A stretch of 64,000 nt of DNA from Modestobacter italicus. Lineage in GTDB: Bacteria; Actinomycetota; Actinomycetes; Mycobacteriales; Geodermatophilaceae. The notes beneath the pieces were generated by a model. That model saw only the letters and a program-made list of their open reading frames with translations. It made no database searches and was not told the origin of the DNA. Below, piece after piece: positions 42,934 through 50,463 of the stretch. Location of the stretch: assembly GCF_000306785.1 (NCBI RefSeq), contig NC_017955.1, forward strand, positions 310,001 through 374,000. The letters run 5' to 3'. Position numbers and translations under genes: made by a program. Position 1 is the stretch's first letter; every line of letters starts with the position of its first letter.

Positions 42934-43378
42934 TTAGGTGTCACCTGCCCATGGCCGCGGCAGGCGCGGCAGGCGCGGCAGGCGCGTGCGCGGGTCCATC
43001 TCCGGGGCCGGCGGCACGTGGTCGGGGTGCCAGAACACGTGCTGTTCGGCGGCCTCCCACAGCAGTCCGAAGAGGGCCATGCCGAAGCCGCCGTCGAACT
43101 TGGCACGGTGGTCCGCCAGCGTCCTCGGGTCCGGCTGCGACCCAGGCGTGGGCATGATCAGGAACCGGTGCGCGTCTAGCGGCACCAGCACGTCCCAGTG
43201 GGCGACCGACAGCAGCTGGTCGTCGTGGTCCTGGCCGTTCATCACCACGACGGGGACGTCGGACGTCGGCAGGCACGCGTCGCTGAACCCGATGCCCCAC
43301 GGCGTGCTGCCGACGATGGCGGCCAGCGGCGCGAGGTGCTCGGTGATGAGCAGCAAGAACCCGGGGTTCTTGCTGCTC
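42934..43378 (-). pseudogene. Truncated DUF4238-like protein
   Basis: About 147 aa from the ATG at 43378 (MSSKNPGFLLL). The segment LPTSDVPVVVMNG, then HWDVLVPLDAHRFLIMPT, resembles the C-terminal half of DUF4238 proteins, which are about 300 aa. The 5' half is missing, and the first 11 residues come from a palindrome at the breakpoint. The C-terminus RLPRLPRLPR comes from a 9-bp tandem repeat. Family assignment is tentative. Confidence 0.5.
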
Positions 43379-43726
43379 ATGGGTGCGCTCCTCGTAGGCA
43401 ACGCAGGGTTGCTGATCCGTGATCTCTACACCGAGGAACCCGACACGCTAGGCGTCGTGCTGAGAATTGCAACGGTGGTCTGCTGGCTCGTCCTTCTGGT
43501 GGCAAGCGTGATCGGCCGGTATCGGCAGCATCGCCAAACAGCCGAACGTGGTCACACCTCGCCGGTCGATAGAACTCAGACCTCCTCCCTGCATCACCTC
43601 TGTGGCCGCGCTGGGCAATCGACAGCGGTGTCCTCAAGCGGTCCACTCAAATACACGGCAGGTGGAGGTATGGCCCACGTACCGCGGAGCGCAGAACCTC
43701 GAGGCGACGAACACTCGGCAGCCTGA
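43346..43726 (+). CDS. Small two-span membrane protein, doubtful
   Basis: A 126-aa frame from ATG 43346 that starts MSSKNPGFLLLMG, with hydrophobic segments at about residues 7-23 and 36-58 (VLRIATVVCWLVLLVASVIG). It overlaps the minus-strand fragment because both begin in the palindrome 43,353-43,377. The last 60 residues look random. It may be a real membrane gene whose end is shifted, or a chance frame. Confidence 0.4.
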   Translation: MSSKNPGFLLLMGALLVGNAGLLIRDLYTEEPDTLGVVLRIATVVCWLVLLVASVIGRYRQHRQTAERGHTSPVDRTQTSSLHHLCGRAGQSTAVSSSGPLKYTAGGGMAHVPRSAEPRGDEHSAA

Positions 43727-43845
43727 CCCGCCGGAAATTTTGGCGGCTTCAACGAGGGTCATGAAAGGCTTGAGCGATCATGCTTGCGGTTGGCTCGCGT
43801 CGCGTCTCAAGCGAGTTGAATTCGCTCAGCGGATCGTGTGAGGGG

Positions 43846-45597
43846 TCACTGCTTTGTGGCGATGAATGCCACTACGTCAGACAGGAGTTGCTCTGCCTCT
43901 GGACTAGAGGTGTAGAGACTTTCCTCGAAGACCTGACGCAGCCACGTCTGCTTATTTCCTCCCACCTCAGGGTGGAAGCGCTCCAGCTCCCCGATGGGAA
44001 GGATGAAGAGACCCACAGACTTAGCAGCGGCAAGTATGGCGTTGAAGGCATCGACTGGATTGCCGCTTGGAAGCGCGCCTACTCCGTTTTTCTTAGCGAG
44101 TTCCCATCCGCTGCGACTCCTCAGCAGGTCTCGAACTTCTCGAACCTCCGACGGGGACATTGAGGGTTCGGTGCTGGCGTCGATGCGTTCGATGATGCGG
44201 TAACGAGTGAAGGCGCGATCCGGTTTCGTCGCTTGGGCGCTGAGCGCACTCTCGACAGTGTTCAGAGCCGCCGACAAAGAGGTCGGATCGCCCCCTAGCA
44301 CAGTGAGCAACTCTACAAACTTTGACCTATCCGCCAAAAGGTCGATATCCGCGATGATCGCCGTCGGGACCTGCGTCGACAGGAGCGCCCTCGCTGCTTT
44401 GGCGAACCGATCCTTGCCGCCGCACTGAGTGAATAGCAGATCGGGCCGCGGTACGGCTGCTTCCGCCCTCGTAAATTTGTTATCGAGGACTGCGGCGTAG
44501 TATTGACAATCACCTTCCGCTTCACACAGCACCACGCCCTTGTAGAAAATCCCGCTTAGGATGTTCGAATACCTGAGTAGCGGGTCTTCGAAGAGCCCGC
44601 GTACGGCTGCTGGTGGCAGCTGCGCTACGGCATTAACGGCCGGCTCAGGGCGTGTGAGCCGAGCGATGGTGACGTCTGTGGCAGACGCCGAGGCTTGAAG
44701 AACTCCTCGCAGAAAGTCGTCACTGTGGGTCGACACCAAGAGCTGCGTTCTCTGCTTGGCCAGGTCCACGAATACCTCGCCGAGGAGCCTAGCTTGGGGA
44801 GGGTGGAGGAAGGCTTCGGGTTCGTCGATCAGCACAATGTCGTACTGGCCTGCCATCAACGTTAGAACCATGCCCAGGAACGCCTGGACCCCGTGCCCCT
44901 GCTGCGCCACAAGCGGCAGGGAAGCCACCTCCGCGATGTATGGCGACGGCTGTCCGACCGCAGGTTCCGGCGTTGTTGGCCTCCCAACGTGCAGGCCGAT
45001 CTGAGCTCCTCCGTGGCGATTGAGTGTCAAGTCTATGCCAAAGGCGCGCATCGCCAAGACTTGGACCCGCTCCTCGAGCGCCCGATCAGCCCACGTCTTT
45101 TGCAACGGCCCTGTCGGGACCTCTTGGTAGAGATTCGGCACCTGCGCGTGACCTAGGTGTCCCAGTCGACTCTCCGGCTGGAGCAGCATGGCTAGGTGCT
45201 GCGCCAGAAATCCCAGGTGTTGCGCCTCTGGACCGCTGGACAGGACGGCATCAATCTGAGAAAGGGGAGTTGCTCCGACTCCGCGCCCGAAAAAGTGGTC
45301 CTCGTAATATAGTCCGTCCTCATACTGACCTGCGGACCTCAATTCAGCGCTCAGGGCCAGTCTGCTATGGACCTCTTCTCGACTCGGTAGGGCAAGGTCG
45401 AGATGGTCCACAACAGGGAGGGGGCTATATTGCTGTCCCCCGGTGTGCTGAATTAGTTGCCAGGCCGATCCGAGAAGAGCCGACTTGCCAACATTGTTCG
45501 GTCCAACGATGACTGTCAGGTGGTCGCTGACATCGATATGGTCCCCGCTTCGCAGTTGTATGCACTTGATGCGAGCGGGCACATCTCCTCCAGACAT
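43846..45597 (-). CDS. OLD-family ATP-dependent nuclease (ABC ATPase plus TOPRIM)
   Basis: A 583-aa overcoming-lysogenization-defect family protein. Walker A is GPNNVGKSA (32-40), the signature region VAQQGHGVQAFLGM, Walker B IVLIDEPEAFLHP (254-266) and the switch STHSDDF. The TOPRIM domain has Glu359 in VLCEAEGD, TQCGGKDR and Asp417/419 in IADIDLL. It would cleave or nick DNA under nucleotide control, typical of anti-phage systems. No UvrD-like partner follows, so it is a stand-alone class 1 OLD and not a Gabija pair. The DNA is visibly richer in A/T than its neighbours. Confidence 0.9.
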   Translation of the reverse strand: MSGGDVPARIKCIQLRSGDHIDVSDHLTVIVGPNNVGKSALLGSAWQLIQHTGGQQYSPLPVVDHLDLALPSREEVHSRLALSAELRSAGQYEDGLYYEDHFFGRGVGATPLSQIDAVLSSGPEAQHLGFLAQHLAMLLQPESRLGHLGHAQVPNLYQEVPTGPLQKTWADRALEERVQVLAMRAFGIDLTLNRHGGAQIGLHVGRPTTPEPAVGQPSPYIAEVASLPLVAQQGHGVQAFLGMVLTLMAGQYDIVLIDEPEAFLHPPQARLLGEVFVDLAKQRTQLLVSTHSDDFLRGVLQASASATDVTIARLTRPEPAVNAVAQLPPAAVRGLFEDPLLRYSNILSGIFYKGVVLCEAEGDCQYYAAVLDNKFTRAEAAVPRPDLLFTQCGGKDRFAKAARALLSTQVPTAIIADIDLLADRSKFVELLTVLGGDPTSLSAALNTVESALSAQATKPDRAFTRYRIIERIDASTEPSMSPSEVREVRDLLRSRSGWELAKKNGVGALPSGNPVDAFNAILAAAKSVGLFILPIGELERFHPEVGGNKQTWLRQVFEESLYTSSPEAEQLLSDVVAFIATKQ

Positions 45598-46144
45598 ATA
45601 AACATGGCGACTCGTCCACTATCGCAGGCGGCAGGGCGGCCCGCACCTGTACGTACGTTCCGGCCGCCTCTCGTCGCTCCGCGCGGTTCACTCGGGTGAT
45701 CCTGCAGCCCCACACTCTGGTCACGGTGGAGCCTGTGTTGGCGGTCGACCGTGAAATTAGAGCCAGCGGCGGCAGGTCGCACCACGAGGCAGCGATCCGG
45801 CCGAACTGTATTCCCGGTTTCAACTTCCCGCGTCGTTCGTCGTTCGTCGGTCGGGTGTAAGGGCCACATGCTCGGGGCCGTAGACGTCGACTTCAGCTCG
45901 CGACTTGGCACGTCGGGTCGACGTGTCCCATAGGCCGCCTTCAGGAACAAACCGGCCTCGTCGCCAGGCCAACGCCAGATCGCCTCGCAGGCTGTCGACT
46001 CCCGGCTGCTTGACCGTGCCCGCTACGTGCCCGTACGGCGGGCACGAAACGGCCAATCGGAGTCACCAGCGGTGAACCGACCAGGCAGCTGACCAGCGGA
46101 TATGCGGAAAGGGACTGCTCAGCGAGCACGGCAGAGAGAACTTA
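45598..46144. other. Right end of element 1 without genes
   Basis: A 547-base stretch. It contains the right arm motif (46,016-46,038) 129 bases before the second att copy. No convincing gene; short frames here are poor in coding signal. Confidence 0.6.
46016..46038. promoter_or_regulatory. Putative integrase arm site, right end of element 1
   Basis: GTGCCCG followed after four bases by GTGCCCGTACGG, the same motif as at 30,806, 46,264, 49,111 and 49,363. It lies 129 bases before the att repeat. Confidence 0.65.
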
Positions 46145-46306
46145 AAAACCGCTATGGGGTCAAACCCATCGTGGGTTCGAATCCCACGCCCTCCGCTCTG
46201 AGCAGCGGTTTCGTCGTTGTTCGACCGGGCGTCGGGCTCCTGAGGGGGCTCAGCGCCCTCGTCGTGCCCGCTGCGTGCCCGTACGGTTCGCGTTCGTGCC
46301 CGCCGC
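46145..46306. repeat. Attachment repeat copy 2 (junction of elements 1 and 2)
   Basis: Near-identical to 30,687-30,848, including the tRNA-Ser 3' half, which here lacks its 5' half. It forms the right end of element 1 and the left end of element 2. Confidence 0.9.
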
Positions 46307-46411
46307 GAGGCGGCCCAGCCGGGCGGCGACCTCGGCGTCGCGTCGCTCGGCGGCGTGCTGATAGATCATTGCCGCCCGCGACGACGAATGGCCGGCCCGG
46401 CGCATCACCTC
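46250..46411 (-). pseudogene. Integrase C-terminal remnant
   Basis: The minus-strand frame reads EVMRRAGHSSSRAAMIYQHA and then AERRDAEVAARLGRLAAG, matching the catalytic end of the intact integrase including the Tyr, with a different tail (TNANRTGTQRARRGR). The match stops abruptly at about 46,411. Confidence 0.9.
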
Positions 46412-46426
46412 GACGTCCTTGTCGCA

Positions 46427-46768
46427 ATGGAACCGAGCAGGACGGCGGAGGTCATCACCCAGCTGGAGCGCCTGCAGGCAGACCTGAAGGCGGACCTCTT
46501 GGCGGTACAGCCCGACGACCTCGGTGCGCGGCGGGCGAGGGTCGCGCTGAGCGTGCTTCGCGGCGTGAGTCAGCCCACTCAAATCCGGGGAGTTGTCCGG
46601 GAAGTGCAGACGGAGGTGTCCGCCGAAGAGCGCCGCCTGGTGCGCGCCTTGCGGGCCGTCGACTTCGAGCTGCGTCACCTCCGTTCGCCTGAGTGGAAAC
46701 GAGCGGTGTCCCGCCTGCCGCGGGTGGTGGGTCTGCCGAGAGCGTCGAAGTTGCTGGACCCGTACTGA
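46427..46768 (+). CDS. Small helical protein of unknown function
   Basis: A 113-aa frame from ATG 46427 (MEPSRTAEVITQLERL), amphipathic helices with many Arg and Glu, ending RASKLLDPY. It begins just beyond the integrase breakpoint and could be a real cargo gene or a fusion product. I do not recognise it. Confidence 0.45.
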   Translation: MEPSRTAEVITQLERLQADLKADLLAVQPDDLGARRARVALSVLRGVSQPTQIRGVVREVQTEVSAEERRLVRALRAVDFELRHLRSPEWKRAVSRLPRVVGLPRASKLLDPY

Positions 46769-47196
46769 GCGGCTCCGCAGCCGGCCTCCACCCGTGATCG
46801 CAGAGCGCGCCCTGACACTGCAGCGCGTCCTGGTCGTCGGGGTCGTCCCGATTGACGAGCCGGGCGCTGCGTCCGGCAAACCGCTATGTCCTCGCCCGAG
46901 GAGGGCAGAATCGACGGACGGCCTACTGCCCGGACGGGTCGACTCCGAACTGGGCGTACGAGCTCTGCTGGTCAGGCATCGTTCACTCATCGAAAACGTA
47001 CTGAGACGGGCCCATCCACTCAACGTTGACCAACATGATCTGTCCTGGTCAACGGGCCTTTCCGCAAACTGTCGACGTTGATCAATCAGGTCAAGATCAA
47101 ATCGCGGGTTGTGGGTTCGATCCCCACGGGGCGCACGCCGGCTCCGGGCGGCCGGACCGGGGCCCCTCCCTCCGGCCGCCCGACTGCTGCGCCGGG
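46769..47196. other. Gap containing a fragment of another tRNA gene
   Basis: No gene. At 47,106-47,142 a T arm GTGGGTTCGATCCCCAC is followed by GGGGCGCA, the 3' end of a tRNA other than tRNA-Ser. The 5' part is absent. It suggests an older insertion or a chimeric piece. Confidence 0.6.
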
Positions 47197-47922
47197 TCAG
47201 GCGACGAAGCCGGCCAGCACCTCGTCGAACCAGGGGTAGAGCTCCTCGGCGGGTGTGCTCAGCCGGGACTTGAGGTTGCGGGTCGGCTCGTCGGCCAGCA
47301 CCTCGAGCGCACCGGCGAGCATCCCGTCGTAGGCCTGGGTGACGACGCTGACGGCGCTCACCTTCGGCACGTTCCACTTCTGCGACATCGGGGTGTCGAC
47401 CATCCCGACCAGCAGGCCGGTGACCTGGGTGCCCTGCCCGCGCAGCTGGACTCGCAGCGCGTTGGTCGCCGACCACATCGCCGCCTTGGACGCGGCGTAG
47501 CCGGTCGGCACGCTCAGCCAGCTCGCTGCCGACAGGACGTTGAGCAGGTTGCCACCGCCGTTGGCCGCCAGCGCCGGGGCGAAGGCGTTCGCGACCCGGA
47601 TCGCACCGAAGAAGTTGGTCTCGAAGACGCGGCGCAGCTCGTCCTCCGGCCCGGCGATGGAGTCGCCCTCGGGGGCGATGCCGGCGTTGTTGACCACCAG
47701 GTCGACGTCGGACGCAGCGGTGACGGCCCGGACGACGGCGTCGGGGTCGGTGACGTCCAGGGCGAGGGGGCTGACCCGGCTGTCGGTCCAGGTCCGCGGC
47801 GTACGGGCGGCGGCGTGGACGCGACGGGCGCCGCGGTCGAGCGCCTGCTGCACGAACTCCTCGCCGAGTCCGCCGTTCGCGCCGGTCACGAGCACGGTGC
47901 GGCCATCGAGTGACGCATTCAT
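47197..47922 (-). CDS. Short-chain dehydrogenase/reductase
   Basis: A 241-aa classical SDR. The Rossmann motif is VLVTGANGGLGEE, NNAGIA follows, and the active site is Ser in NVLSAASWL and YAASK. GAGGAG lies five bases before ATG 47922. It is divergent from a TetR gene with a double operator between them, so the regulator almost surely controls it. Substrate unknown. Confidence 0.92.
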   Translation of the reverse strand: MNASLDGRTVLVTGANGGLGEEFVQQALDRGARRVHAAARTPRTWTDSRVSPLALDVTDPDAVVRAVTAASDVDLVVNNAGIAPEGDSIAGPEDELRRVFETNFFGAIRVANAFAPALAANGGGNLLNVLSAASWLSVPTGYAASKAAMWSATNALRVQLRGQGTQVTGLLVGMVDTPMSQKWNVPKVSAVSVVTQAYDGMLAGALEVLADEPTRNLKSRLSTPAEELYPWFDEVLAGFVA

Positions 47923-47940
47923 CTAGACTCCTCGCTCAAG

Positions 47941-47981
47941 TGGGGACTGTCCCCAGCTAGAGCATGTGGGGACTGTCCCCA
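47941..47981. promoter_or_regulatory. Tandem TetR operator, TGGGGACTGTCCCCA twice
   Basis: Two identical 15-bp perfect palindromes at 47,941-47,955 and 47,967-47,981, centres 26 bases apart, lie between the divergent SDR and TetR genes. Confidence 0.88.
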
Positions 47982-47999
47982 GTTCGTCAAGGAGGCGAC

Positions 48000-48650
48000 G
48001 TGACCACTGTTGGGGGCGTCGCGGCCAAGCGCCCGCTGCGCGCCGACGCGCAGCGCAACCGGGACGCCGTCCTCCGGGCCGCGCGGGAGACGTTCGAGAC
48101 CGAGGGCGTGCTCGCCTCGCTCGACGGCATTGCGCTGAAGGCCGGCGTCGGCAACGCGACGCTGTACCGGAACTTCCCTACCCGCGACGACCTGCTCGCC
48201 GCCGTTCTGGAGTCCAACGTGGTCGACGCGCTGGCCGCCGCCGACGAGCTGTCCCGCTCCCTGTCGCCGCGGGACGCCCTCGCCGAGTGGCTGGTGCACC
48301 TGACCTGGCAGCTGCGCATCTGGCACGACCTGCCCTACTGCATCTCCGTCGTCACCACCGACCCCGACTCACCCCTGAGCTCGGCGCGGAACCCGCTGCT
48401 CGTCCGCACCGAGGTGCTCCTGGAGGCCGCCCGGTCCGCGGGCGATGTGCGGGACGACGTCACCGCCGACGAGCTGCTCGAGCTGGCCACCGCGCTGTCC
48501 TGGGGCGTCGACCGCTACCGCGACGACGAGCCCACCGCGCGCCGCCGGGTGGCCATCGCGACCGCCGGCGTCTTCACCTGGCCACCCGGCAGGCGGTTCC
48601 GCGGAACCGCCTGCCGGGTGTCTCAGAGGCCGGCCTGGTCCACTCCGTAG
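48000..48650 (+). CDS. TetR family regulator of the adjacent SDR gene
   Basis: A 216-aa regulator starting at GTG 48000 after GGAGG. The HTH is SLDGIALKAGVGNATLYRNFPTRDDL. The last about 22 residues are encoded by an 18-bp-arm terminator hairpin and what follows, so the natural stop was probably near 48,580 and has been lost. The ligand is unknown. Confidence 0.88.
   Translation: MTTVGGVAAKRPLRADAQRNRDAVLRAARETFETEGVLASLDGIALKAGVGNATLYRNFPTRDDLLAAVLESNVVDALAAADELSRSLSPRDALAEWLVHLTWQLRIWHDLPYCISVVTTDPDSPLSSARNPLLVRTEVLLEAARSAGDVRDDVTADELLELATALSWGVDRYRDDEPTARRRVAIATAGVFTWPPGRRFRGTACRVSQRPAWSTP
48583..48620. terminator. Perfect hairpin overlapping the TetR 3' end
   Basis: Arms CACCCGGCAGGCGGTTCC and GGAACCGCCTGCCGGGTG with loop GC. 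It lies just after the stop of the lipoprotein fragment on the minus strand. Confidence 0.88.
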
Positions 48651-48711
48651 TCGGCCTGGGCCTGGGTGAACTGGTCGCCGTACTCACTGGAGAGCTGGTC
48701 GATCAACCCCG
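48623..48711 (-). pseudogene. C-terminal fragment of an Ltp-type lipoprotein
   Basis: The minus strand reads GLIDQLSSEYGDQF followed by TQAQADYGVDQAGL and a stop. This is the repeat of the host-cell-surface-exposed lipoprotein (Ltp) family. Only about 28 residues remain; the 5' part is deleted at about 48,705. Confidence 0.7.
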
Positions 48712-48775
48712 CGCACCGACAAGGGCAAGCCTGTCTGCGCGGGCGCTGCCCGGCCCGGCGTTGTGGACGACGAAC

Positions 48776-48991
48776 TCACCCGCTGAGCGGTGTTCCTGCG
48801 GCTGTGGGCCCGAGGCTGCGGTAGCCCGATCTGGCCCGGACTCGTAGGCGCATCCGCTCGCCCTGCGTGCCCAACGGTGCCAGGACCTCGGCTGGCCGGG
48901 GCCCGAGGGACGTGAACCAGTGCGGCGTGCTGGTGTCGATCTCAGCGACCTCGCCGGCCGGGATCGAGTCGGGTGCGCAGTCGACGTCCAT
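48776..48991 (-). pseudogene. Fragment resembling the cupin end of an XRE-cupin regulator
   Basis: A short frame with AGEVAEIDTSTPHWFTSLGP and LGTQGERMRLRVR, resembling the C-terminal cupin of XRE-type regulators. No HTH precedes it in frame. Assignment is tentative; it is part of the debris before the third att copy. Confidence 0.45.
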
Positions 48992-49110
48992 GACGCTGCG
49001 GTCAGGACGTCGGCGACCCTGCTCGTTCGGTGGGCGGGTCCCGGTCGGCGCGAAGCGTCGGCCGCCGGCTTCGAGTACAGGAACAGCACGGGCCGATCAA
49101 CTTCCGGACC

Positions 49111-49132
49111 GTGCCCGATACGTGCCCGTAGG
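49111..49132. promoter_or_regulatory. Putative integrase arm site, right end of element 2
   Basis: Same motif (GTGCCCG, then CGTGCCCGTA) 131 bases before the third att copy. Confidence 0.6.
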
Positions 49133-49241
49133 ACGTCCACGAGAGGGTCGACAGGGGTGATCAACGGCGAGTCCCAGAAGCGTCCTGACCTGCGGACGCG
49201 ACGACAAGAGCACGTGAGAAAGGCGCGTCGGAGCGATCATG

Positions 49242-49293
49242 AAAACCGCTATGGGGCAAGCCCATCGTGGGTTCGAATCCCACGCCCTCCGCT
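49242..49293. repeat. Attachment repeat copy 3 (right end of element 2)
   Basis: tRNA-Ser 3' half again, but with the variable arm GGGGCAAGCCC in place of GGGGTCAAACCC. Flanking sequence still resembles the other copies, with more mismatches. Confidence 0.88.
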
Positions 49294-49385
49294 CAACCCA
49301 GCGGTTCTCGTGCTCGTTCACCTGGGCTTCGCGCTCCCTGGAGGCAGCTCAGCGCCTGCGTTGCGCCCGCTGCGTGCCCGTACGG

Positions 49386-49470
49386 TTCGCGCCCGTGCCC
49401 GCCGCGAGGCGACCCAGCCCGGGCGGCGACCTCGGCGTGCTGGTGGGTCGTCGCCGCCCGCGACGAGTAC
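49386..49470 (-). pseudogene. Strongly decayed third integrase tail
   Basis: The minus strand shows SSRAATTHQHAEVAARAG, a degraded version of the integrase end with several deletions. The arm motif precedes it at 49,363-49,385. It implies a third, mostly lost insertion. Confidence 0.7.
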
Positions 49471-49474
49471 TCGA

Positions 49475-50203
49475 TCAGGGCTGGGGTGGCTCGAGCAGGT
49501 CGCCGGTGGCGACCAGGTGGGCCGCGACGTCTCCCACCGTGGCCGCGGTCCGCTCTGCGATCTCGATGAGCACGCGAAGGGCGTCGGGGGCTGCCAGGTC
49601 GAGTCGCTCGATGAGCATGCCGGTGGCCTGCTCGATCACCGATCGGGTGTCGGAGTCGGCCCGCAGTCGCGCGGCCTCGGCGAGGACGGCCTGGTAGTCG
49701 CGCACGTTCCGGAGGGCGACCGCTGCCTGGAAGGCCAGCTCGGCGGCGGTCGTCCTGGCGTGGTCGTCGAAGGCGCCGGGGACCGGCGCGTAGATGTTCA
49801 GTGACCCGGTGACGTCGGCCGGGACACCCAGCGGCAGGGACAGGGAGCTGAGGGTCCCGTGCTGGACCGCCTGCTGGGCGAAGTGCGTCCAGCGGGGGTC
49901 GGTGCGGGTGTCGACGACCTCGGTCGGCTCGCCGGTGGTGGCGGCGTGCAGGCACGGGCCCTGGCCGGCCGTGTACTGCGCCTGGTCCAGGGTGACGGCG
50001 AGCGGGCCGGTGGCGGCCGCGGTGGTCATCCGACGGCCGTCGGGCATGCTCACCGAGGCTTCGATGCCACCGCGCAGTGCCTGTTTGACCAGATGGGCCA
50101 ACGTGTGGGTCAGCAGCGGGACCGTCGTGTGCCGCAGGGGCAGACCGGCGAGCAGTTCCCGTGCCGTGGAGGCGGTGGGGGCGGGCTGGTCGGCGGGCGA
50201 CAT
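49475..50203 (-). CDS. GAF-ANTAR transcription antiterminator
   Basis: A 242-aa RNA-binding regulator. A GAF sensor domain (about residues 25-165, with GQGPCLHAATTGEP) is followed by an ANTAR domain (VIEQATGMLIERLDLAAPDA, then DALRVLIEIAERT). ANTAR proteins bind dual hairpins in leader RNAs. ATG 50203. It lies next to a second GAF-ANTAR gene on the same strand; the two share layout but differ in sequence. Confidence 0.92.
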   Translation of the reverse strand: MSPADQPAPTASTARELLAGLPLRHTTVPLLTHTLAHLVKQALRGGIEASVSMPDGRRMTTAAATGPLAVTLDQAQYTAGQGPCLHAATTGEPTEVVDTRTDPRWTHFAQQAVQHGTLSSLSLPLGVPADVTGSLNIYAPVPGAFDDHARTTAAELAFQAAVALRNVRDYQAVLAEAARLRADSDTRSVIEQATGMLIERLDLAAPDALRVLIEIAERTAATVGDVAAHLVATGDLLEPPQP

Positions 50204-50463
50204 GGGCTGGCTCCGGTGAGGGGTGCACCGGGGGGTCGGCCTCGGCAGGAACCCCGAGCTGAGGCCCCGCGTACATGCGCTCGTTGTCTCGACGCGGTGT
50301 GTCCTGGACGACGGTACGCCGGTCGTGTGGCGGGCGCGTGTGGCCTGTCAGCTCCGGCGTCGGTCAGTCCGAGCTGTTCGAGCTCGCGCTCCGGCGCGGT
50401 CCGTCTCAGGAGGTCGACGGGACGGGTGCACCACCGGAGAGGCCGAGGTCGGCCATCGGGTGG

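Larger units (their letters stand above)
30687..46144. mobile_element. Integrated genomic island (element 1) in tRNA-Ser(UGA)
   Basis: About 15.5 kb between two copies of the tRNA-Ser 3' half. It keeps an intact tyrosine integrase next to the left att site, a probable excisionase, one IS110 insertion and a cargo dominated by nuclease, ATPase and kinase genes. No conjugation, replication or phage structural genes are seen, so it is a mobilisable or defective island rather than a full ICE or prophage. Gene style is more mixed than in the flanks, with lower GC in the OLD gene. Confidence 0.9.
46145..49241. mobile_element. Decayed element 2 in the same tRNA-Ser site
   Basis: About 3.1 kb bounded by tRNA-Ser 3' repeats. 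It has only the last 53 codons of an integrase, one small gene, an SDR/TetR pair and gene fragments. Arm motifs lie at both ends (46,264 and 49,111). It can only move with an integrase in trans. Confidence 0.8.

Noticed and set aside
42956-42983. Three 9-bp repeats as a possible CRISPR or minisatellite
   Set aside because: Only three units with no spacers; simple slippage in a gene end.
43846-45597. Gabija GajA
   Set aside because: Domain order fits OLD in general, but no GajB-type helicase lies next to it.
46187-46306. Second tRNA-Ser gene at the second att copy
   Set aside because: The 5' half (acceptor, D arm) is absent at 46,145 and 49,242; only the 3' half is repeated.
48703-49164. 153-codon minus-strand frame
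   Set aside because: Arg/Ser/Pro-rich shadow composition; the only family-like segment nearby is in another frame (48,776-48,991).
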